Assembly (NCBI RefSeq): GCF_028532485.1
Contig: NZ_CP116942.1
Span: 930,001 to 994,000 of the forward strand
Length of the DNA stretch: 64,000 bases
Direction: 5' to 3'
DNA from: Iamia majanohamensis
Lineage (GTDB): Bacteria; Actinomycetota; Acidimicrobiia; Acidimicrobiales; Iamiaceae
Shown here: in pieces, positions 17,545 to 25,743 of the stretch
How positions within the stretch are numbered: the stretch's first letter is position 1
How the letters are laid out: the number at the start of each line of letters is the position of its first letter
Position numbers and translations under genes: made by a program
Notes under the pieces: model-generated
Seen by the model: the letters and a program-made list of their open reading frames with translations, nothing else
Told to the model about the DNA's origin: nothing
Databases searched by the model: none

Positions 17545-17777
17545 CGGCGGGCCTGATGCGGCTCCTCACCTTCGCCGATGAGCCGCTCCACGGCCTCCAC
17601 GAGCTGGCCCCTCGCGTCGTCGGCTCGATGGTCCGAGCCGATCGTGTCCATGTTGTCCGATCCCTCGAAGACCCCCAAGTCGAGGTCGTGGATCGTTCGG
17701 CCCCGATCATGCCCGCGGTCGGCCTCGACGAGGACCGGGTCGGCGCCGTCGTCACCTACATCGAGGAGCTCACCTGA
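17541..17777 (+). CDS. cytochrome c C-terminal-like peptide lacking the heme motif
   Basis: A 78-aa protein. Its C-terminal half (VVRSLEDPQVEV...APIMPAVGLDEDRVGAVVTYIEEL) reads like the end of the cytochrome c domain fused to caa3-oxidase subunit II, including the axial-Met MP motif and the last helix. The CxxCH heme-attachment site is absent and no upstream frame supplies it. It is coupled to the CPBP gene (ATGA) and to SCO (one-base overlap), placing it in an oxidase-assembly setting. Either a remnant or a small non-heme derivative. Confidence 0.65.
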   Translation: MTAGLMRLLTFADEPLHGLHELAPRVVGSMVRADRVHVVRSLEDPQVEVVDRSAPIMPAVGLDEDRVGAVVTYIEELT

Positions 17778-18490
17778 TGTCCGAAACCGCTTCCGACGAC
17801 GTCGACTCCAAGGCGTTTGACGTCACGACCTCGGCATCCGCCAAGCCCGAGCCGAGGGTCCCGAGAGCTCCGTTCATCCTCGTCGGCCTCACGGTCCTGA
17901 TCCTCGGCATCGCCGTCGTCGTCCGCTCCCAGAACCCGTATGACGAGCCCGACCAGGCGACGCTCAACGGCACGATGCTCGGCGCCCCACAGCCCCGACC
18001 GGAGTTCACCCTCACCGACACCGAAGGACGGCCCTACGACTTCGCCGCGGAGACCGCCGGCGAGCTGACCCTCCTGTTCTTCGGCTACACGTCGTGTCCC
18101 GATGTCTGCCCCCTCACCCTGGCGAACCTTGCCTTCGCCCTCGACCGCCCCGGCGTCCCGAGGCCGAACGTCGTGTTCGTTGGTGTGGACCGCCAGCGCG
18201 ACACCCCCGAAGCGATCCGTGCGTTCCTGGACGGCTTCGACCCGAAGTTCGTCGGCCTCACCGGCTCCGAGGAGGAACTGCGGCTCGCCCAAGAAGCGGC
18301 CAACGCCCCCGTGGCCATCACCGAGGAGCCGGCGGAGCCAGGGGGCGACTACCTGGTGGGCCACTCCTCGCAGGTCATCGCCTACACCGCTGACGACCGA
18401 GCCCACGTCGTCTACCCCTTCGGCGTCCGCCAGCAGGACTGGATCGAGGATCTTCCCGTCCTGGAACGCAACGAGTGGGGCGAGTCGTGA
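17777..18490 (+). CDS. SCO1/SenC-type copper chaperone
   Basis: A 237-aa thioredoxin-fold protein anchored by one N-terminal helix (about residues 32-49). The copper ligands of the SCO family are present: TSCPDVCPLT (CxxxC) and the distal His in LVGHSSQV. SCO proteins deliver Cu to the CuA centre of cytochrome oxidase subunit II or act as thiol reductases there. It lies just before a PCu(A)C chaperone, its usual partner (GTGA overlap). Confidence 0.93.
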   Translation: MSETASDDVDSKAFDVTTSASAKPEPRVPRAPFILVGLTVLILGIAVVVRSQNPYDEPDQATLNGTMLGAPQPRPEFTLTDTEGRPYDFAAETAGELTLLFFGYTSCPDVCPLTLANLAFALDRPGVPRPNVVFVGVDRQRDTPEAIRAFLDGFDPKFVGLTGSEEELRLAQEAANAPVAITEEPAEPGGDYLVGHSSQVIAYTADDRAHVVYPFGVRQQDWIEDLPVLERNEWGES

Positions 18491-18975
18491 GGACCACCGT
18501 CGTCCCGGCGGTCGTGGGTCTCGTCCTTCTCGCCTCGACCGGATGTGGAGAAGGCTCGGCAGCCGACGGGCCTGCGCGCGCGGAGATCGTCGACGCCTTC
18601 ACCACGGAGGCCACGACGGCTCTGGCCGTCTACCTGGATCTCGACAACGACGGTGGTGACGACCGGATCGTCGGTGCTGACCTCGTCGGCGACAGCGCAG
18701 GACTGGCTGCCGAGGTGACCCTTCACGAGACGGCGGAGCGCGACGGGTTGTCGATCATGGAGCCGGCCGACGCCATCGACATCGCCGGGGGCACCGAGAA
18801 CGCGCTGGCCCCCGCCGATGCCCACATCATGCTCGAGCGCCTCACCCGCAAGGTCACCACCGACGACGTCGTGTCGCTACGCCTGGACCTCGATCGGGCC
18901 GAGGACATGACGATCGAGGTCAGGGTCGTGACCGCCGACGAGGCCGTCGGCCTGTTGACGGAGGAAGAACGATGA
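18487..18975 (+). CDS. PCu(A)C-type periplasmic copper chaperone
   Basis: A 162-aa secreted protein with a lipobox-like LLASTGCG. It shows the complete Cu(I)-binding fingerprint H-x10-M-x21-H-x-M: His in VTLHET, Met in SIMEP, then HIM, with exactly 10 and 21 residues between. PCu(A)C hands Cu(I) to CuA sites or to SCO. GTG at 18487 is coupled to the SCO stop; an in-frame GTG 12 nt upstream is less likely. Confidence 0.93.
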   Translation: MRTTVVPAVVGLVLLASTGCGEGSAADGPARAEIVDAFTTEATTALAVYLDLDNDGGDDRIVGADLVGDSAGLAAEVTLHETAERDGLSIMEPADAIDIAGGTENALAPADAHIMLERLTRKVTTDDVVSLRLDLDRAEDMTIEVRVVTADEAVGLLTEEER

Positions 18976-19301
18976 CCTGGGTGACACCCGACGACTCGCC
19001 TGCCGTGGTCATGGACGCCGGGTGCCTCTCCCTGAGTGTGGGGCTCCATGGCCCTCCCCGCCGTCTCCAGGCGGCTGCTGGCCCGCCGGACGGAGTGCGG
19101 ATCAGCTGTCGACAGCGCAGCCTCTACGAGTTGGTCGCTCGCCTCGGTGGCATCGACCCGTCCAGCGACCAACAGGCCGCCAGAGTGCTGACAGGGTCGG
19201 CCGAGTCCCTCGGATCTGGCCGGCCATCGGGGTCGTCCTCGTGCGCGCCGCCCGGCAAGACGACCTCGTCGCACCGACCACCTCCTCCGAACCAACCGTG
19301 A
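18972..19301 (+). CDS. hypothetical protein, weak
   Basis: A 109-aa open frame starting with ATGA overlap at the PCu(A)C stop, with fairly high GC at third positions, but no recognisable domain, signal peptide or helix pattern. The Pro/Ser-rich end looks non-coding, and another plus-strand frame here is also open. It may be spurious, or a decayed gene between PCu(A)C and the DsbA-like gene. Confidence 0.3.
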   Translation: MTWVTPDDSPAVVMDAGCLSLSVGLHGPPRRLQAAAGPPDGVRISCRQRSLYELVARLGGIDPSSDQQAARVLTGSAESLGSGRPSGSSSCAPPGKTTSSHRPPPPNQP

Positions 19302-19318
19302 CTGGAGCCACAGACCCC

Positions 19319-19972
19319 ATGAGCAAGAGCGTCAAGATCTCCCTGTCCCTGATCGTGTTCGCGGCCGTCGCACTGGCCGCCGTCGTCCTCCTCGGTGGGG
19401 AGGACGACGGACCGGACCCCGCGACGGCTAAGGGCTCCGAGCAGGATGACCGCCTGGCTCGGCCCGACAGCGTCCGGCTGGCTACCGCCGACGACGGCGC
19501 GCCGGTGCTCGTGGAGTTCCTCGACTTCGAGTGCGAGAGCTGCCGAGCGGTCAAGCCTGTTGTCGACCAGGTCCGCGACGACTACGAGGGCGACCTCGAG
19601 ATCGTCGTCCGCTACATGCCGCTACACGCCAGCTCGGTCAATGCCGCCAAGGCGGCTGAGGCCGCCGACGCCCAGGGCAAGTTCGACGAGATGTACGAGC
19701 TGCTCTTCGAGACGCAGCCCGAGTGGGGCGAGCAGCAGGCGCCGGAGGAGCAGTTCTTCTTCGACCTGGCCGAGGAGATCGGGCTCGACATGGACGAGTT
19801 CCGCACCGTCTACGAGGACCCCGAGACGACGGCCAAGGTCGAGCGCGACCAGGCTGACGGTGAGGCTCTTGGCGTCACCGGCACCCCTACGTTCTTCCTC
19901 GACGGCGAGCAGCTCGAGCTCACCACCGTCGACGATCTCCTGGCGCCGCTTGACGAGGCCGTCGGTCGTTGA
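19319..19972 (+). CDS. DsbA-family thiol-disulfide oxidoreductase
   Basis: A 217-aa membrane-anchored thioredoxin-fold protein: N-terminal helix, acidic linker, active site FECESCRAV (CxxC) and cis-Pro loop GTPTFFLDG, with the helical DsbA insert between. It would introduce disulfides into exported proteins and be re-oxidised by VKOR, which is encoded next. A strong hairpin lies between the two genes. Confidence 0.9.
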   Translation: MSKSVKISLSLIVFAAVALAAVVLLGGEDDGPDPATAKGSEQDDRLARPDSVRLATADDGAPVLVEFLDFECESCRAVKPVVDQVRDDYEGDLEIVVRYMPLHASSVNAAKAAEAADAQGKFDEMYELLFETQPEWGEQQAPEEQFFFDLAEEIGLDMDEFRTVYEDPETTAKVERDQADGEALGVTGTPTFFLDGEQLELTTVDDLLAPLDEAVGR

Positions 19973-20052
19973 GCCCGGCCCGTCCTGTCGCCCCGATGAC
20001 GCCACGACCGCGGGCGAGCAGCCCGCGGACGAAGGCGACCGGGAGCGACCCT

Positions 20053-20092
20053 CACCCGCCGCCGGCTTCTTCGCGTCGGCCGGCGGCGGGTG
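20053..20092 (+). terminator. 14-bp perfect hairpin between dsbA-like and VKOR genes
   Basis: CACCCGCCGCCGGC pairs perfectly with GCCGGCGGCGGGTG across a 12-nt loop. It ends 8 nt before the VKOR GTG. It is a probable factor-independent terminator or transcription attenuator. Its position could also hide the VKOR start region. Confidence 0.7.
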
Positions 20093-20100
20093 CTGGTCAC

Positions 20101-20700
20101 GTGAGAACCGTCGACGACGTCGCACCGAGTCGGCGCTACGCCATCGGCCTCGTCGTCGCCGGGCTCGTCGGCGTCCTCGCGGCGGCGACGCTCCTCGTCG
20201 AGAAGGTCGCCCTCCTCGAGGACCCTGATCGGATTCTCACCTGCGACATCAACCCGGTCATCTCGTGTGGGTCGGTGATGTCCACCGACCAGGCCGAGGC
20301 CTTCGGGTTCCCCAACCCCCTGATCGGCATCGTCGGCTTCACCGTGGTCCTGACCCTCGGTGTCGTGCTGCTCGCCGGCGCCCACCTGCCCCGCTGGGTG
20401 CTGGGTGGCCTCGGCCTCGGGACGGCCTTCGGCGTCGGCTTCGTCCACTGGCTGATGTTCCAGAGCCTCTACCGCATCGGTGCGCTGTGCCCGTACTGCA
20501 TGGCCGTGTGGGCCGTGACCATCCCGCTGTTCGTCGCCACCGTGGCCATGCTCGTCCGCACCGGGACGATCCGCATCCGGCCCCCCGGCCTCGCCCGCCT
20601 GATCACGGACTACCAGGGCGTCATCGTCACCGTGTGGGCGCTCGTCGTCATCGGGCTCGTCACCCGCCGCTTCTGGTCCTACTGGGAGACCCTCCTGTGA
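20101..20700 (+). CDS. vitamin K epoxide reductase (VKOR) family protein
   Basis: A 199-aa membrane protein with four to five helices. It has the loop cysteines in CDINPVISCG, the conserved Ser region (SVMS) and the catalytic CPYC in helix 4. In actinobacteria VKOR replaces DsbB, passing electrons from DsbA to quinone. GTG at 20101 is the likely start, since residues encoded further upstream fall within the hairpin. It ends with GTGA overlap into the next lipoprotein gene. Confidence 0.9.
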   Translation: MRTVDDVAPSRRYAIGLVVAGLVGVLAAATLLVEKVALLEDPDRILTCDINPVISCGSVMSTDQAEAFGFPNPLIGIVGFTVVLTLGVVLLAGAHLPRWVLGGLGLGTAFGVGFVHWLMFQSLYRIGALCPYCMAVWAVTIPLFVATVAMLVRTGTIRIRPPGLARLITDYQGVIVTVWALVVIGLVTRRFWSYWETLL

Positions 20701-21056
20701 ACACATCCGCATCCATGGCTTGCGGGGCCCTCCTACTCCTGTTCCTGGTCGCTGGTTGCTCCGCAGGCCGCAGCGTTCCCGACGACTACGGCGCCACCAC
20801 CGAGCGCAACTTCACCGAGGGCTGCACCACGTCCATGACCGAGGACCCCGGCGACGGACCGTCCTACAGCACCGCCGCCGCCCAGTCCGTGTGCGGATGC
20901 GCCTACGAGGAGGTCACCTCGCCGACCGGTCTCAGCTACGAGCGCTTCCGCGAGATCAACGACAGCCAGGAAGCCGAGCCATCGGAGCTGCCCGACGACC
21001 TCAGGGAGATCATCGACCGTTGCCGACGAGCTGACGCAGGACCCGATGGAGGCTGA
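20697..21056 (+). CDS. small cysteine-containing lipoprotein
   Basis: A 119-aa protein with a clear lipobox (LFLVAGCSAG). The mature part has four further cysteines: GCTTSM, VCGCAYEEV and DRCRRAD. The layout resembles small extracytoplasmic proteins needing disulfides, consistent with coupling to VKOR (GTGA). No family recognised. Confidence 0.75.
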   Translation: MNTSASMACGALLLLFLVAGCSAGRSVPDDYGATTERNFTEGCTTSMTEDPGDGPSYSTAAAQSVCGCAYEEVTSPTGLSYERFREINDSQEAEPSELPDDLREIIDRCRRADAGPDGG

Positions 21057-21146
21057 GATGACCCGACCGACCCAGCCGACAGGTCAGTGGCCAGCGACGC
21101 TCGGCAGCCGGCGCCGAGCCCTGCCACCCGCCCCGGCACCACCCCC

Positions 21147-21551
21147 TCAGACCACGTGGATGACACCGTCCATCATCGGGTGGGCGTCGCAGAGGAAGTC
21201 GTACGTGCCGGGCTCGTCGATGGTGAAGCGCAGGACCTGCGTGCTCGGGCCGTCCTCCAACGGTGACTTGGGGTCGCCGGGGGCGCGGATGTGGAGGTTG
21301 TGTTCGACCTTCACGTCTCGGTTGTCGATGGTGGCGGTGACCTCGGTCCCGGCCGGGACGGTGAATGCGTCGCGGTCCCAGGCGATGTTCTGGGCCACGA
21401 TGGTGAAGTTCCGCACCGGCGGTCCGCTCGGGGCCGCAGGCTGCTCGTCATCACCACACCCAGCCAGGGCGGCTGTGACCACTGCGCCCGAGAGCATGGC
21501 CAGGAACCGCCGCCGGGGTACCAGCGATGTGCTGTCGTCGGGGTCGAGCAT
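21147..21551 (-). CDS. Tat-exported cupredoxin lipoprotein
   Basis: A 134-aa blue-copper-like protein. The signal has a twin arginine (PRRRFLAML) followed by a lipobox (ALAGCGDD), so it is probably exported folded and lipid-anchored. The type-1 copper ligand set is visible as His in VEHNLHI and Cys/His/Met in FLCDAHPMMDG. It is likely an electron carrier or copper buffer serving the oxidase. It is divergent from the CtaG-like gene. Confidence 0.9.
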   Translation of the reverse strand: MLDPDDSTSLVPRRRFLAMLSGAVVTAALAGCGDDEQPAAPSGPPVRNFTIVAQNIAWDRDAFTVPAGTEVTATIDNRDVKVEHNLHIRAPGDPKSPLEDGPSTQVLRFTIDEPGTYDFLCDAHPMMDGVIHVV

Positions 21552-21704
21552 CGGCCCATCCCGCCACACGACCGCCACGGGATCCAGTCGGAGCAGCCCG
21601 CCGGGGGCGGCCCGCACGCACGGCGACGCCCACCAGGACCGTGGTGGCCTCCACCAGAGCCCGTCCACGATGCGCCGGCGGTCAGCCGTGGCCGGAGACA
21701 GACC

Positions 21705-22553
21705 ATGAGCCCGCCTCGGATCGACACCGTGCCCTTCGAGGTTCAACCCGACGTGGTGCTGCTGATGGTGGCCCTCGGTGCCGGGTACCTCTGGGCGCTG
21801 CGTTCCCTCGGTCCCAGGGTCGCCCCGGACGAGGTCACGCAACGGCGTCGCCCGGTGTTGTTCTTCACAGGTTTGCTGGTGCTGACGGTGGCTGCCTCGT
21901 GGCCGATCGACACCATCGGCGACGGCTACCTCTTCAGCGTCCACATGGGCCAGTACCTGTTGATGACCCTCGTGGCGGCGCCACTGCTGCTCGCGGGGGT
22001 CCCCGGCTGGTTGCTGCGCGAGCTCACCGTCCCGATCCGCCCGGCAGTGGCGTGGCTGGCCCGGCCCCTGATCGCACTCTTGATCCTCAACACGATCCTG
22101 GTGGTCAGCCACTGGCCGGCCCTCATCGAGATCTACGTGACCAACGATGTCGTCCACTTCGCCATGCACGTGCTCTGGGTGGGCAGCGGGTTGCTGTTCT
22201 GGATGCCGATCCTCAGCCCGATCCCGGAGTACCCGCGCCTGTCGGAGCCGCTGCAGATGGGCTACCTGTTCCTGTCGTCGGTGATCCCGACGTTCCCGGC
22301 GTCCTTCCTGACCTGGGCCGACGGGCCCTTCTACGACGTCTACGCCGAGGCCCCCCGGCTGTGGGGCATCAGTGCCATCACCGACACCCAGGCGGCTGGG
22401 CTGGTGATGAAGCTGGGCGGCGGGATCCTGCTGTGGTCGGTGATCACCGTGATCTTCTTCCGTTGGGTCGCGACCCAGACCGACCCGTCCGCCGACAGCA
22501 ACCCCCCGTCGCGCATCCGTCCCAGCAATGGTGCACCCTTGCAGCATCGGTGA
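21705..22553 (+). CDS. CtaG-type cytochrome oxidase assembly membrane protein
   Basis: A 282-aa membrane protein of the caa3-oxidase assembly (CtaG) family with about seven helices. It has conserved histidines in FSVHMGQYLLMTL, VVSHWP and VVHFAMHVLWVGSGLLFW. These proteins assist copper insertion into oxidase. It belongs functionally with the SCO and PCu(A)C genes upstream and the divergent cupredoxin. Confidence 0.9.
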   Translation: MSPPRIDTVPFEVQPDVVLLMVALGAGYLWALRSLGPRVAPDEVTQRRRPVLFFTGLLVLTVAASWPIDTIGDGYLFSVHMGQYLLMTLVAAPLLLAGVPGWLLRELTVPIRPAVAWLARPLIALLILNTILVVSHWPALIEIYVTNDVVHFAMHVLWVGSGLLFWMPILSPIPEYPRLSEPLQMGYLFLSSVIPTFPASFLTWADGPFYDVYAEAPRLWGISAITDTQAAGLVMKLGGGILLWSVITVIFFRWVATQTDPSADSNPPSRIRPSNGAPLQHR

Positions 22554-22581
22554 TGGTGTCCTATCTTCACAACTGTGAAGA
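22540..22581 (+). promoter_or_regulatory. promoter and operator of the CadC-like/CDF operon
   Basis: TTGCAG (22540-22545), a 16-bp spacer and TATCTT (22562-22567). An 18-bp perfect dyad TCTTCACA-AC-TGTGAAGA (22564-22581) overlaps the -10 and the GTG at 22575. Occupancy by an ArsR-family repressor would block polymerase directly. Confidence 0.75.
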
Positions 22582-22982
22582 CATCAATGCAGACCAGCCC
22601 TCCTGGTGGCGGAGGGGAGACCTGTGCGGTGCGGTCGGTGGATCCCGGACGGGTGGCGGCGACGGCGGAGACGCTGATCAGCGCCGACGACGCGACCCGC
22701 CTGGCCGAGGGGTTCAAGCTCCTGGGAGACCCGAACCGGGTGCGGATCCTCTATGCCCTGTTGGAGGCGGGGGAGCTCTGCGTGTGCGACCTGGCCGCGG
22801 TGGCGGAGGTGTCGGAGACGACGGTCTCGCACGCCATGCGGCTTCTGCGAGCGGCGGGGATCGTGCGCAACCGACGTGACGGTCGGATGATCTACTACCG
22901 CCTCGACGACGCGCACGTCCGCATGCTGTTGGATCTCTCCCGGGAGCACCTCGCCCACCAGAGCGAGGGCGACGGCTCGTGA
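22575..22982 (+). CDS. CadC/SmtB-like ArsR-family metal sensor
   Basis: A 135-aa repressor. GELCVCDLA matches the alpha-3 cysteine pair of CadC, an N-terminal Cys (GGETCAV) could complete a Cys4-like site, and the alpha-5 Zn site residues are present (DDAHVRML...REHLAHQ). This combination is typical of Cd/Pb/Zn sensors. GTG at 22575 gives a leaderless start inside the operator; ATG at 22587 is the alternative. It is coupled by GTGA to the CDF gene it presumably represses. Confidence 0.9.
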   Translation: MKTSMQTSPPGGGGETCAVRSVDPGRVAATAETLISADDATRLAEGFKLLGDPNRVRILYALLEAGELCVCDLAAVAEVSETTVSHAMRLLRAAGIVRNRRDGRMIYYRLDDAHVRMLLDLSREHLAHQSEGDGS

Positions 22983-23899
22983 GCGGCGACCACGACCACG
23001 GGGCGGGGGCGCTGCGGGCCGGGGCCCGCTACCAGAAGCGCCTGGCCATCTCGTTCGCGTTGATCTTCGTGTTCTTCGTGGTCGAAGCGGTGGGCGGGGT
23101 CCTGACCAACTCGCTGGCCCTGCTGTCCGATGCCGGGCACATGCTGACCGACGTGGTCGGCCTGGGGATGGCCCTGGCCGCCATCCAGCTGGCCAGCCGC
23201 CACAGCCGCCGCTCCGACGCGGGGCAGCACACCTTCGGCATGTACCGCCTGGAGATCCTGGCCGCGTTCGTCAACTCGCTGCTGCTGTTCGGTGTGGCCA
23301 TCTACGTGCTGATCGAGGCTGCCCGGCGCATCACCGGCGACGCCGAGGTGCTGGGCCTGCCCATGCTCATCGTCGCCACCCTCGGACTGGTCGTGAACGT
23401 GATCGCCTTCCTGCTCCTGCGCCAAGGCTCCAAGGAGAGCCTCAACGTGGAGGGCGCCTACCTGGAGGTGCTGGCCGACACGCTCGGTTCGGTCGGGGTC
23501 ATCGTCGCCGCCATCCTCCTGGAGCTGTTCGGCTGGAGCTGGGTGGACCCGGTCGTGGGCGCGGCGATCGGTCTGTGGATCCTGCCCCGCACCTGGCGCC
23601 TCGGATCGCAGGCGGTACGCATCCTGCTCCAGGCCGCCCCTCCCGAGATCGACCTCAGCGCGCTGGAGGCCGAGCTGTCCGCCCTGCCCGGTGTGGTCGG
23701 CGTCCACGACCTCCACGTGTGGACCCTCACGTCCGACATGGAGAACGCCTCGGCCCACCTCGTCGTCGACGCGACCGCTGACAGCCACGGCGTCCTTGAC
23801 CAAGCTCGGGTCCTGTTCCAGGACCGCTACGAGATCGCCCATGCCACCCTTCAGGTCGAACCCGCCGACCACACCGGCTGTGATGAGGTCTCTTGGTGA
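22979..23899 (+). CDS. ZitB/CzcD-type CDF exporter
   Basis: A 306-aa cation diffusion facilitator, closest in pattern to Zn/Cd exporters of the CzcD group. Helix 2 has LSDAGHMLTDVVG (HxxxD). Helix 5 reads AYLEVLADTLGSVGV, giving ExxxD where most have HxxxD, which may alter metal preference. The cytoplasmic domain contains VGVHDLHVWTLTSDMENASAH. It is coupled to the CadC-like sensor upstream and to the cyclase downstream by GTGA overlaps. Confidence 0.93.
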   Translation: MSGDHDHGAGALRAGARYQKRLAISFALIFVFFVVEAVGGVLTNSLALLSDAGHMLTDVVGLGMALAAIQLASRHSRRSDAGQHTFGMYRLEILAAFVNSLLLFGVAIYVLIEAARRITGDAEVLGLPMLIVATLGLVVNVIAFLLLRQGSKESLNVEGAYLEVLADTLGSVGVIVAAILLELFGWSWVDPVVGAAIGLWILPRTWRLGSQAVRILLQAAPPEIDLSALEAELSALPGVVGVHDLHVWTLTSDMENASAHLVVDATADSHGVLDQARVLFQDRYEIAHATLQVEPADHTGCDEVSW

Positions 23900-24687
23900 C
23901 CGAGACCAGCACCACCGTGGCCTTCTTGGACCTGGCCCGCTCCACCACCTACGCGGAGGTCCACGGCGACGCCGCTGCGGTCGCCGTCCTCGAAGTGTTC
24001 CTCGACGTGGTCACTGACGCCCTCGACGGACAGGCCCGCCTGGTGAAGACCCTCGGCGACGGGGTCCTGCTCGCAGCGTCCACACCCGGCGATGGCATCG
24101 CCGTGGCCGCCCGGGTGGTGACCGCGTTCCACGACCAGGACGGTCTGCCCGAGGTGGCTGGCGGGCTCCACCACGGATCCGTCATCGAGCGCGACGGCGA
24201 CACCCTCGGCCGCACCGTCAACCTGGCATCCCGGCTCTCTGATGCCGCCCCGGCGGCCACCCTGTGGGTCACCGACCTTCCCGCCCGGGCCGCGGCCGAC
24301 GCCGGACACGGGGTCGAGCCCCTCGGTCCCACCACGCTTCCCGGCGTCCCCGGGCCCGTCGAGGTCTACGCGGTCGCCCCCTGCGACCACGACCAGCACC
24401 GCACCGTCACCGACCCGGTGTGCGGTATGCGGATCACCCCCGGCCCCACGACACCCCACGCCGACCTCGACGACCGTCGCCACTGGTTCTGCGCCAGCAC
24501 TGCCGGGCCCTGTTCGTCGCCGACCCCCGCCGATACTCCACCGTCGTATGACATCTGGCGCCCGCCCCGTCATCGACCCGCCCGGAGCGACCCACGCCCG
24601 GAAGGTGCGATTCGGTGGCGCCAGCCAGTTCACCAGCGGCCTCGCGCCATCGCCTGCGAATGCTCCTCCCCGCCGCCTCGTCCCTGA
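23896..24687 (+). CDS. class III nucleotide cyclase with YHS tail, frameshifted
   Basis: Residues 1-165 form a class III adenylate/guanylate cyclase catalytic domain: metal-binding VAFLDLARST, KTLGDGVLL and the RTVNLASRLSD block. A YHS (TRASH-like) metal-binding domain follows (DPVCGMRI...HWFCAS). The open frame then reads nonsense, while the frame shifted at 24495-24500 continues as HCRALFVADPRRYS and stops at 24551, which completes a normal YHS domain. One missing base explains this. It is coupled to the CDF gene (GTGA). A metal-gated cyclase is an attractive reading, but whether the tail is intact in the living cell is open. Confidence 0.75.
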   Translation: MTETSTTVAFLDLARSTTYAEVHGDAAAVAVLEVFLDVVTDALDGQARLVKTLGDGVLLAASTPGDGIAVAARVVTAFHDQDGLPEVAGGLHHGSVIERDGDTLGRTVNLASRLSDAAPAATLWVTDLPARAAADAGHGVEPLGPTTLPGVPGPVEVYAVAPCDHDQHRTVTDPVCGMRITPGPTTPHADLDDRRHWFCASTAGPCSSPTPADTPPSYDIWRPPRHRPARSDPRPEGAIRWRQPVHQRPRAIACECSSPPPRP

Positions 24688-24698
24688 AAGGACCGACC

Positions 24699-25649
24699 GT
24701 GACCGCCATGCAACAGCACGCCCCGAGCACCAACCCGGCACGTCGAGGACAGCAGACCGACACCTCTGCCCAGCGGTCGTTGCCGACGGAGCCGGATCGC
24801 ACGGTGCCGGTGCGTGACGTCGATCTTCGCTTCGAGGAGGTCCCGAAGTACTTCGTCGCCGGCGACATCGTGATGAGCCACCTGTTCGCCGTCCTCTCAG
24901 CGACGTTTCCCGACGGTGAGGAGTCCTTCGTCCGCTCGGTCGCCGCCGTCCGCGACCGCATCGATGACGACCAGCTCGCCGAGGACGTTGACGGGTTCGT
25001 CGGCCAGGAGTCGATGCACGGTCGCGAGCACCGAGCGTTCAACCGCCACCTGGCCGCCCTGGGCTATCCCACCCGCAGGGTCGAGCGCTACACAGAGGTG
25101 GCGTACCGCTGGTTCGAGCGCGTCGCCGGACCGAAGGTCCACCTCGCCGCCACCGCCGCGCTCGAGCACTACACGGCCACCCTGGCCGAGCTCCTGCTCA
25201 CCGACTCCGATGCCAGAGCCGTGTTCGAACACGACGCCGTGCGCCGCTTGTTCCTCTGGCACGCGCTGGAGGAGTCCGAGCACAAGGCGGTCGCCTTCGA
25301 CACCTTCCGCCATGTCGGCGGCACCGAGCGCATGCGGCGCATCACCATGACTGCGGTCCACATGGACTTCCTCCTCGAGCTGGTCGCCATGACCGCCGTC
25401 TCGGTCGCCCTCGACGGGAACGCCCGGCGGCATCCGACCCAGGTCCTGCGGGGTCTCGGGCGGCTCCTGAGGTCGCCGTTCGTGTCCGCCGGCGCCGTCC
25501 GCCAGCTCGCCCAGTACCAGCGGCGAGGTTTCCACCCCAATGACCGCGACACGACCGGGCTGGTGGCGACCTGGCGGCACAGGCTGTTCGGCGCCACCCC
25601 CGAGGCGATCACGGACCCCGGCCGCCGTGTCGCGGGCGGGTCCGAGTGA
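24699..25649 (+). CDS. predicted metal-dependent hydrolase (diiron-like helical)
   Basis: A 316-aa soluble helical protein resembling the PF10118 predicted metal-dependent hydrolase family. Metal ligands are likely E/H clusters: GQESMHGREHRAFN, AALEHYTA and WHALEESEHKAVAFD. The ferritin-like spacing suggests a carboxylate-bridged dimetal site. GTG at 24699 follows AAAGGA at 6 nt; an ATG 9 nt later is an alternative. Substrate unknown. Confidence 0.78.
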   Translation: MTAMQQHAPSTNPARRGQQTDTSAQRSLPTEPDRTVPVRDVDLRFEEVPKYFVAGDIVMSHLFAVLSATFPDGEESFVRSVAAVRDRIDDDQLAEDVDGFVGQESMHGREHRAFNRHLAALGYPTRRVERYTEVAYRWFERVAGPKVHLAATAALEHYTATLAELLLTDSDARAVFEHDAVRRLFLWHALEESEHKAVAFDTFRHVGGTERMRRITMTAVHMDFLLELVAMTAVSVALDGNARRHPTQVLRGLGRLLRSPFVSAGAVRQLAQYQRRGFHPNDRDTTGLVATWRHRLFGATPEAITDPGRRVAGGSE

Positions 25650-25743
25650 ACCTGATCGCGATCGTTCCGGAGTCAGCGAGGCCGGGCTCGACCTTTACGG
25701 TCACAGTGCCCGGCGCCGGACCCGGTGCCAGGCGGGCGGGGTC

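Noticed and set aside
21552-22547. N-terminal extension of the cupredoxin frame across the CtaG gene
   Set aside because: Antisense to a clear membrane protein. The Tat signal and lipobox start at the ATG at 21551.
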